A stretch of 29,267 bases of DNA from JASFQI01 sp050115555 (lineage in GTDB: Bacteria; Desulfobacterota; DSM-4660; Desulfatiglandales; HGW-15): contig JASFQI010000016.1 in the NCBI GenBank assembly GCA_050115555.1, positions 1 to 29,267 of the forward strand, read 5' to 3'. How positions within the stretch are numbered: position 1 is the stretch's first letter; the number at the start of each line of letters is the position of its first letter. Made by a program: the position numbers and the translations under genes. Below are positions 24,659 through 29,267 of this stretch, piece after piece. Below the pieces are notes generated by a model, which saw only the letters and a list, made by a program, of their open reading frames with translations, did not search any database and had not been told where the DNA came from.

Positions 24659-26299
24659 CTAAACGGCTCGAACCTTGTAGACTTCGTTGGAATCCGGGTC
24701 GATCACATGCACGCCGCAGGCAATGCACGGATCAAAGGAGTGGACGGTTCGAAGGACCTCGAGCGGCCGCTTGGGATCGGCGACCGGGGTCCCGATGAGC
24801 GATTCCTCCACAGGTCCCAGCTTGCCGGCCTTGCAGCGCGGCCCGAGGTTCCAGGTGGAGGGAACCACGTACTGGTAATTTTTGATCTTCTTGTCCTCGA
24901 TCTGGATCCAGTGACCGAGCGATCCGCGTGCCACGTCGTTCAGTCCGACACCCATGCCCTTGTCCGGCATTTCCCAGGACTGGTAGGTCTTGGTATCCCC
25001 GTTCTTCAGGTTGTCCACCAGCTCCATGACCCAGCCTTCCATGGCATCGCCGATGGCGATGGTCTCCAGACCACGAGCCGCCGTGCGGCCCAGGGTGGAG
25101 AAGAGTGCTGTCACCGGAATGCCGAGGGTCTTGAGGGTGCTGTCCACCACGGCCTTGATTTCCGGCTTGCCCTTGGCGTAGGCCACGAGCGTCCGAGCCA
25201 GCGGACCCACCTCGCAGGGCTCCCCGTCGTAACGAGGCGCCTTCATCCAGGAGTACCGGTCCGTGGTGTCATACTCCCCGTGCTGCGGGTCGGTCTCCCC
25301 CTTGAAGGGGTGCCTGTTCTCGCTGCCCTTGTACCAGGAGTGGGCCACGTGCTCGGTCACCTGCTCCTGGTCCGCCATTTTCACCCCCCCCAGGTCCCGG
25401 TTCATGATCACGCCCCGCGGCATGAAGAGGCTTTCGGGCTCCTGGTCCGACGCGGGCAGATCGCCCCAGGCCAGGAAGTTCGTGGTTCCACCGATGGCCC
25501 CCCAGTCCTTGTAGAAAGACCCCACGGCGAGAATGTCCGGGATGTAGACATTCTTGACGAAGTCCTGGGTTTCCTTCCAGAGGTAGAGGAACTCCGCTAT
25601 GTTGTCCGGGGTGAGGTCTTTGACACAAGTGACTCCACCCACGGCAAGGGACTGGAGGTGTGGGTTCTTCGCGCCGAAGACCGCATGCATCTTGACGGTT
25701 TTGGCCTGAAGCCTCAAGGCCTCGATGTAGTGGCTCGCGGCCATGAGGTTGGCCTCCGGGGGCAGCTTGTACGCCGAGTGGCCCCAGTAGGCATTCGTGA
25801 AGGGACCGAGCTGACCGCTGTCCACGAAGGTCTTGATGCGGTCCTGGACGCCCTTGAAATAGTTGACGCCTCCCCAGGGCGCGTTGCTCACGTTATCCGC
25901 CAGAGCGGCCGTTTTCTTGGGATCCGCCTTCAGGGCGCTGACGATATCCACCCAGTCCAGGGCATGGAGGTGGTAGAAGTGAACGATGTGGTCATGCTGG
26001 AACTGCGCTCCGTGCAGGAGGTTCCGAATGATGCGCGCGTTCTCCGGGATTTTCACGCCCACGGCGTCTTCCACCGCCCGGATCGAGGCGAGGTAGTGAG
26101 TGTAGGTGCAGACCCCGCAGGAGCGCTGCGTGAAGAGCGGTGCATCGCGGGGATCACGCCCCTGCAGGATGATTTCGATCCCGCGGAACATCTGCCCGGA
26201 ACTCCAGGCATTGACCACCTTCCCTCCGGCCACCTCGACCTCGATCCTAAGGTGGCCCTCGATGCGGGTAATCGGATCAATCGTGATTCTCTTCGCCAT
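24659..26299 (-). CDS. hynA: Periplasmic [NiFe] hydrogenase large subunit
   Basis: This catalytic subunit holds the Ni-Fe(CN)2CO centre and oxidises or produces H2. The 546-residue product starts MAKRITIDPITRIEGHLRIE. The two cysteine pairs that ligate the metal site are RSCGVCTYTH (Cys61, Cys64) and DPCIACGVH (Cys525, Cys528). The 15 residues after His531 are the extension cut off during maturation. It has no signal peptide of its own and would be exported with the Tat-bearing small subunit. GGAGAGGAG precedes the ATG. It is 58 bases downstream of the small subunit. Sequence and neighbours fit group 1 uptake enzymes of sulfate reducers that feed cytochrome c3. Confidence 0.97.
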   Translation of the reverse strand: MAKRITIDPITRIEGHLRIEVEVAGGKVVNAWSSGQMFRGIEIILQGRDPRDAPLFTQRSCGVCTYTHYLASIRAVEDAVGVKIPENARIIRNLLHGAQFQHDHIVHFYHLHALDWVDIVSALKADPKKTAALADNVSNAPWGGVNYFKGVQDRIKTFVDSGQLGPFTNAYWGHSAYKLPPEANLMAASHYIEALRLQAKTVKMHAVFGAKNPHLQSLAVGGVTCVKDLTPDNIAEFLYLWKETQDFVKNVYIPDILAVGSFYKDWGAIGGTTNFLAWGDLPASDQEPESLFMPRGVIMNRDLGGVKMADQEQVTEHVAHSWYKGSENRHPFKGETDPQHGEYDTTDRYSWMKAPRYDGEPCEVGPLARTLVAYAKGKPEIKAVVDSTLKTLGIPVTALFSTLGRTAARGLETIAIGDAMEGWVMELVDNLKNGDTKTYQSWEMPDKGMGVGLNDVARGSLGHWIQIEDKKIKNYQYVVPSTWNLGPRCKAGKLGPVEESLIGTPVADPKRPLEVLRTVHSFDPCIACGVHVIDPDSNEVYKVRAV

Positions 26300-26357
26300 A
26301 GTATCTCCTCTCCTTCTACATATTAGCGGTTTGGGATTTCGCGATCAGATCCGCCCG

Positions 26358-27299
26358 TCACGATTCTTCGAAAAAGGGCGACATTTCGTCCCAGAACCCG
26401 GGCTCACTGCACCCGATGCACGGATGTCCGGCCTGAATCGGCCAGCTCGTGCCGCCGTTGAACTTGACGATGGGGCAGTTGTTGTACGTGCTGGGGCCCT
26501 TGCAGCCCATCTTGTACAGGCAGTACCCCTTGGCGGCCTCTTCCGAGCCGAACTCCTCGACGAATTCGTCCATCTCGTAGTGGGCGCGGCGAGGGCACTG
26601 GTCATGAATGGTCTTACCGTAAGCAAAGAGCGGTCGGTTGGCCCAGTCGAGTTCGGGGAGCTTCCCGAGGAGGAGATAGTTGACAATGGTTCCGACGAGG
26701 TTCACGGGGTTTGGAGGGCATCCGGGAATGTTCACCGTGTCGATCCCCAGGGCATCCCCCACTCCCTTGTATCCACCGGGATTGGGTTTCGCCGCCTGGA
26801 TGCCGCCGAAGCTGGAGCAGGAGCCGAGGCAGACCACTGCGGCTGCCTTGGGGCAGACCTCCTTGGCGACTTCCAGAAAGGTCCTGCCGCCGATTTTCCC
26901 GTAGGCGCCGTCGTACTTCGTGGCAATGGCGCCTTCGACCACGCAGATGAACTTTCCTTCGTACTTTTTCACCGCCGCGTGGAGCGCGTCCTCCGCCTGA
27001 TGGCCGGCTGCCGCCATGATGGTTTCGTGGTACTCGATCGAAAGGATCTCAAGAACGAGTTCGTCGATCCAGGGGTACATGGACCGCAGTACCGCCTCAG
27101 AGCAACCCGTGCACTCGGCGAAGTGGAGCCACACCACCGGGGGCCGCTGCTTCGGGGCCGCGAACACCTCCGCGACCTTGGGGACGAACGATGAAGAGAG
27201 CCCCATGGTTGCGGTCAGGAAGCCGCAGTACTTCATGAAGTCCCTTCGTGAGACCCCTTTCTCCGTCAGCCTCTCATAGAAACCCTTTTCCTCTTTCAT
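26358..27299 (-). CDS. hynB: Periplasmic [NiFe] hydrogenase small subunit
   Basis: This iron-sulfur subunit carries electrons from the Ni-Fe site to cytochrome c3. The 313-residue precursor has a Tat signal, SRRDFMK with Arg18-Arg19, ending around AEVFAAP. Cluster ligands are visible in AECTGCSEA, CLGSCSSFGG, NIPGCPPNP, then HDQCPRR, CLYKMGCKGP and NNCPIVKFN, and GHPCIGCSEPGFWD, giving the proximal, medial and distal clusters. It ends soon after the last cluster and lacks the C-terminal membrane helix of HyaA/HybO-type subunits, and no cytochrome b gene is adjacent, so the enzyme should be soluble in the periplasm. The ATG at 27299 has a full AGGAGGTG site; a GTG at 27305 lies inside that site. 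Confidence 0.97.
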   Translation of the reverse strand: MKEEKGFYERLTEKGVSRRDFMKYCGFLTATMGLSSSFVPKVAEVFAAPKQRPPVVWLHFAECTGCSEAVLRSMYPWIDELVLEILSIEYHETIMAAAGHQAEDALHAAVKKYEGKFICVVEGAIATKYDGAYGKIGGRTFLEVAKEVCPKAAAVVCLGSCSSFGGIQAAKPNPGGYKGVGDALGIDTVNIPGCPPNPVNLVGTIVNYLLLGKLPELDWANRPLFAYGKTIHDQCPRRAHYEMDEFVEEFGSEEAAKGYCLYKMGCKGPSTYNNCPIVKFNGGTSWPIQAGHPCIGCSEPGFWDEMSPFFEES

Positions 27300-27354
27300 T
27301 GGCACCTCCTGATGCTCATTTGGGTGGATCGAACGGGTTTTTTGCCATCTTTTA

Positions 27355-27381
27355 ATTATACAAAAATAGTCGGGTTGTCAA
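27355..27381 (-). promoter_or_regulatory. Promoter of the hydrogenase locus
   Basis: On the minus strand, a perfect TTGACA (27381-27376) and a perfect TATAAT (27360-27355), but separated by only 15 bases. This is shorter than the 16-18 of other promoters here, so it may need an activator or use a shifted -10. The leader to the small-subunit ATG is about 50 bases. Confidence 0.6.
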
Positions 27382-27552
27382 CCATCTTTTCCTCGCCCGA
27401 ACAGCCGAGACAGGCGGCTATCGGGGATCTCGCCCCTTGAGGAGCAACTTTGCTTTTCTCAGGAAAGGGGAAAGTGCCGCTCCCCCAACAAGGGAATGAA
27501 AATATCAGGAAAAAGATACAGAGGGCGGATATCAGGTATGGATATATAGGGA

Positions 27553-29267
27553 TCAGAGGCTGTCGTAGTGGCTGAACTGCATGGTGAACGTGCCCCGCCC
27601 CTGAGAAACGGAACGAAGCGCCGTTGAGTATCCGAACATCTTGGAGAGAGGCACCTTTGCCGAGAGCACCTGCAACGGGCCCCGGCTTGCAATCTCCTCC
27701 ACCTTGCCCTGGCGGGCGTTGAGGTCTCCGATCACATCTCCCATGAACTCTTCGGGAATCAGGATCTCTGTTTTCATGATCGGTTCCAGGAGCGTGGGGT
27801 CCGCGTTGGCGCAGGCCTTTTGAAAAGCCATGGCCGAAGCCACTCGAAAGGCCATCTCGCTCGAGTTCAGCTCGTGGATGCGGGCGTCGAGGAGCGTGAC
27901 TTCCACGTCGATCACCGGGTACCCCAGGATCGGCCCGCTGGTGGCCGCCTCCTCGATCCCCTCCCGAATGGCGGAGAGGAACACCTCGCTCAGGTCCTGG
28001 TTGGCGCAGTGATCCACGAAACGCGTGCCGTTCCCCCGGGCGAGGGGGGCCACCGAAAGGGTCACACCGGCAAAGTGCTGCTGCCCGGCCAGTTCCTTTT
28101 CAAAGACCTCTTCATGCTTTTTCGCCTTCCGGATGGTCTCCCTGTGAACCACCTGGGGTCGTCCCTGATTCGTCTCCACGTGGAACTCGCGCTCGAGCCG
28201 CCCCGCAATGATTTCCAGGTGAAGCTCCCCCATGCCGGAAACCACGGTCTGCCCGGTCTCCTCGTCCACCTTGAATTTGAAGGTAGGGTCCTCGGCAGAG
28301 AGCTTCTCCAGGGAGTCCATGAGCCGCTCCTGATCCTGGATGCGCCGGGGTTCCACCGCGATGGAGATGACGGGCTGATTGAACTGCATGGGTTCGAGCA
28401 GAAGGGGGTGGTCCTCGCTGCACAGTGTATCGCCCGTAGCCGTGAGCTTCAGACCCATGACGGCGACGATTTCTCCGGCCACGGCCTCATCCACCCGCTC
28501 GCGCTTGTTCGAGTGCATGCGTAGGAGTCGGGCGAGCTTTTCCTTGATCTTCTGCCTCGGGTTGTACACCGTATCGCCCGCCCGAACCCGTCCCGAGTAG
28601 ACCCGAATGTAGGTCATTCGGCGCCCCTGGTCCATGCTGACCTTGAAGGCCAGGGCCGCGAACGGGCCCTTGACCTTGGCCGGACGGGTTTCCACACGGC
28701 CCGTGAGCACGCTTTTGCCCTCGATGGGCGGGACCTCCTCCGGGGAGGGAAGGTAATCGACAATGGAGTCCAGCAGGGGTTGAATCCCTTTATTTCGAAG
28801 CGCCGCGCCGCACATCACGGGTACGAGATCCAGCTTCAATGTCGCCCTTCGAATCGCCGCCTGCAGGTCCTCCAGCCCGATCTCCTCCTCCCCCAGGTAA
28901 CGGTCCATCAGGGTATCGTCCTTATCGGCCAAGGTCTCGATCAGCGCCTCACGGTACAAGGCCGCCTCTTCGGCCATATCGTCCGGGATTTCCATCGCCT
29001 GAAAAGCCGCCCCCAGGGTCTCCTCCTCCCAGAGAATGGCCTTCATTCGGAGCAGGTCGATGACCCCCTTGAATCGATCCTCGGCTCCCCAAGGGAGCTG
29101 AACCACGAGTGGCAGAGCGCCCAGGCGCTCGCGGATCATGTCCACCGCCCGGAAGAAATCGGCCCCGATCCGGTCCATCTTATTGATGAAGGCCAGCTTC
29201 GGCACCTTGTACCCATCCGCCTGGTGCCAGACGGTCTCGGACTGTGGCTCCACTCCGCCCACGGCAC
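27553..29267 (-). CDS. Elongation factor G-like GTPase, 5' end beyond window
   Basis: This is a translational GTPase of the EF-G family lacking its N-terminus (P-loop and switch regions lie outside). About 571 residues are visible. They include the G4 motif INKMDRIGADF, the G' and G5 region (VMCGAALRNKGIQPLLDSIV), domain II (RVYSGRVRAGDTVYN), domain III (GMGELHLEIIAGRLEREF), domain IV and domain V (PLSKMFGYSTALRSVSQGRGTFTM). Domain IV starts KHEEVFEKELAGQQHF where housekeeping EF-G has a GGxGQ(Y/F) loop, so this looks like an EF-G paralogue (EF-G2 type) rather than the str-operon copy; no rpsL, rpsG or tuf gene is visible here. Paralogues may act in recycling or under stress. Confidence 0.9.
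   Translation of the reverse strand, partial: AVGGVEPQSETVWHQADGYKVPKLAFINKMDRIGADFFRAVDMIRERLGALPLVVQLPWGAEDRFKGVIDLLRMKAILWEEETLGAAFQAMEIPDDMAEEAALYREALIETLADKDDTLMDRYLGEEEIGLEDLQAAIRRATLKLDLVPVMCGAALRNKGIQPLLDSIVDYLPSPEEVPPIEGKSVLTGRVETRPAKVKGPFAALAFKVSMDQGRRMTYIRVYSGRVRAGDTVYNPRQKIKEKLARLLRMHSNKRERVDEAVAGEIVAVMGLKLTATGDTLCSEDHPLLLEPMQFNQPVISIAVEPRRIQDQERLMDSLEKLSAEDPTFKFKVDEETGQTVVSGMGELHLEIIAGRLEREFHVETNQGRPQVVHRETIRKAKKHEEVFEKELAGQQHFAGVTLSVAPLARGNGTRFVDHCANQDLSEVFLSAIREGIEEAATSGPILGYPVIDVEVTLLDARIHELNSSEMAFRVASAMAFQKACANADPTLLEPIMKTEILIPEEFMGDVIGDLNARQGKVEEIASRGPLQVLSAKVPLSKMFGYSTALRSVSQGRGTFTMQFSHYDSL

Noticed and set aside
22928..26326. A very long plus-strand open frame (about 1130 codons) opposite the hydrogenase large subunit and the RND fusion gene
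   Set aside because: It is antisense to two genes with clear family motifs. Its translation is His/Gly/Arg-rich with no recognisable domain, as expected for a mirror frame in GC-rich coding DNA.
27400..27500. Candidate terminator for the EF-G gene in the gap before the hydrogenase promoter
   Set aside because: Only short, bulged pairings (CCCCTT/AAGGGG and AGCCG/CGGCT) were found, without a clear U-tract on the minus strand.

Overview
This window most likely comes from a high-GC, sulfate-reducing bacterium of the Desulfobacterota (the former Deltaproteobacteria). The main evidence is a complete dsrMKJOP membrane complex operon, a tetraheme class III cytochrome c3 and a periplasmic [NiFe] hydrogenase of the cytochrome-c3-linked type. 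The genus cannot be fixed from the sequence alone.

Layout. Positions 1-3.3 kb (minus) hold a glycosyltransferase / HAD phosphatase / glycosyltransferase cluster, read as synthesis of a glucosylglycerate-type compatible solute. Positions 3.4-7.0 kb (minus) hold rlmE-yebC-ruvC-ruvA-ruvB, tightly packed and partly overlapping, for 23S rRNA methylation, a YebC/PmpR family protein and Holliday junction processing. Positions 7.2-13.3 kb (plus) hold a divergent TrpF-like barrel protein, an RND efflux pair (periplasmic adaptor and HAE1-type pump) and a TrmO-like tRNA methyltransferase. Positions 13.4-19.3 kb (plus) hold an RsbRD-N-type protein followed by dsrM, dsrK, dsrJ, dsrO and dsrP, bounded by a near-consensus promoter and a strong terminator. 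A two-cluster ferredoxin with its own promoter and terminator follows. Positions 19.85-27.4 kb (minus) hold the hydrogenase locus, in transcription order: small subunit, large subunit, a 1073-residue RND/cNMP-binding/GGDEF fusion protein, maturation protease, HypC and cytochrome c3. Positions 27.55-29.27 kb (minus) hold an elongation factor G paralogue cut by the window end.

How the genes fit together. The hydrogenase would oxidise H2 in the periplasm and pass electrons to cytochrome c3. The protease and HypC serve nickel-site assembly. Electrons from the periplasmic pool could enter DsrMKJOP through the triheme DsrJ, leading towards the DsrC trisulfide in sulfite reduction. H2 oxidation and the membrane arm of sulfite reduction therefore lie side by side, on opposite strands.

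The most unusual item is the fusion protein between the hydrogenase large subunit and its maturation protease. It joins a twelve-helix RND transporter-like body to a cyclic-nucleotide-binding domain and a GGDEF domain. The GGDEF signature has degenerated to SGQQF, but the RxxD inhibitory site is kept in the correct position, so the domain looks like a c-di-GMP receptor rather than a cyclase. It is separated from the hydrogenase structural genes by a stem-loop whose pairing is complete only in the minus-strand RNA. Other points of interest are a possible ATC start codon behind a strong Shine-Dalgarno sequence in the glycosyltransferase gene, a TrpF-like protein lacking the catalytic cysteine, and a set of near-consensus sigma70 promoters that settle several start sites.
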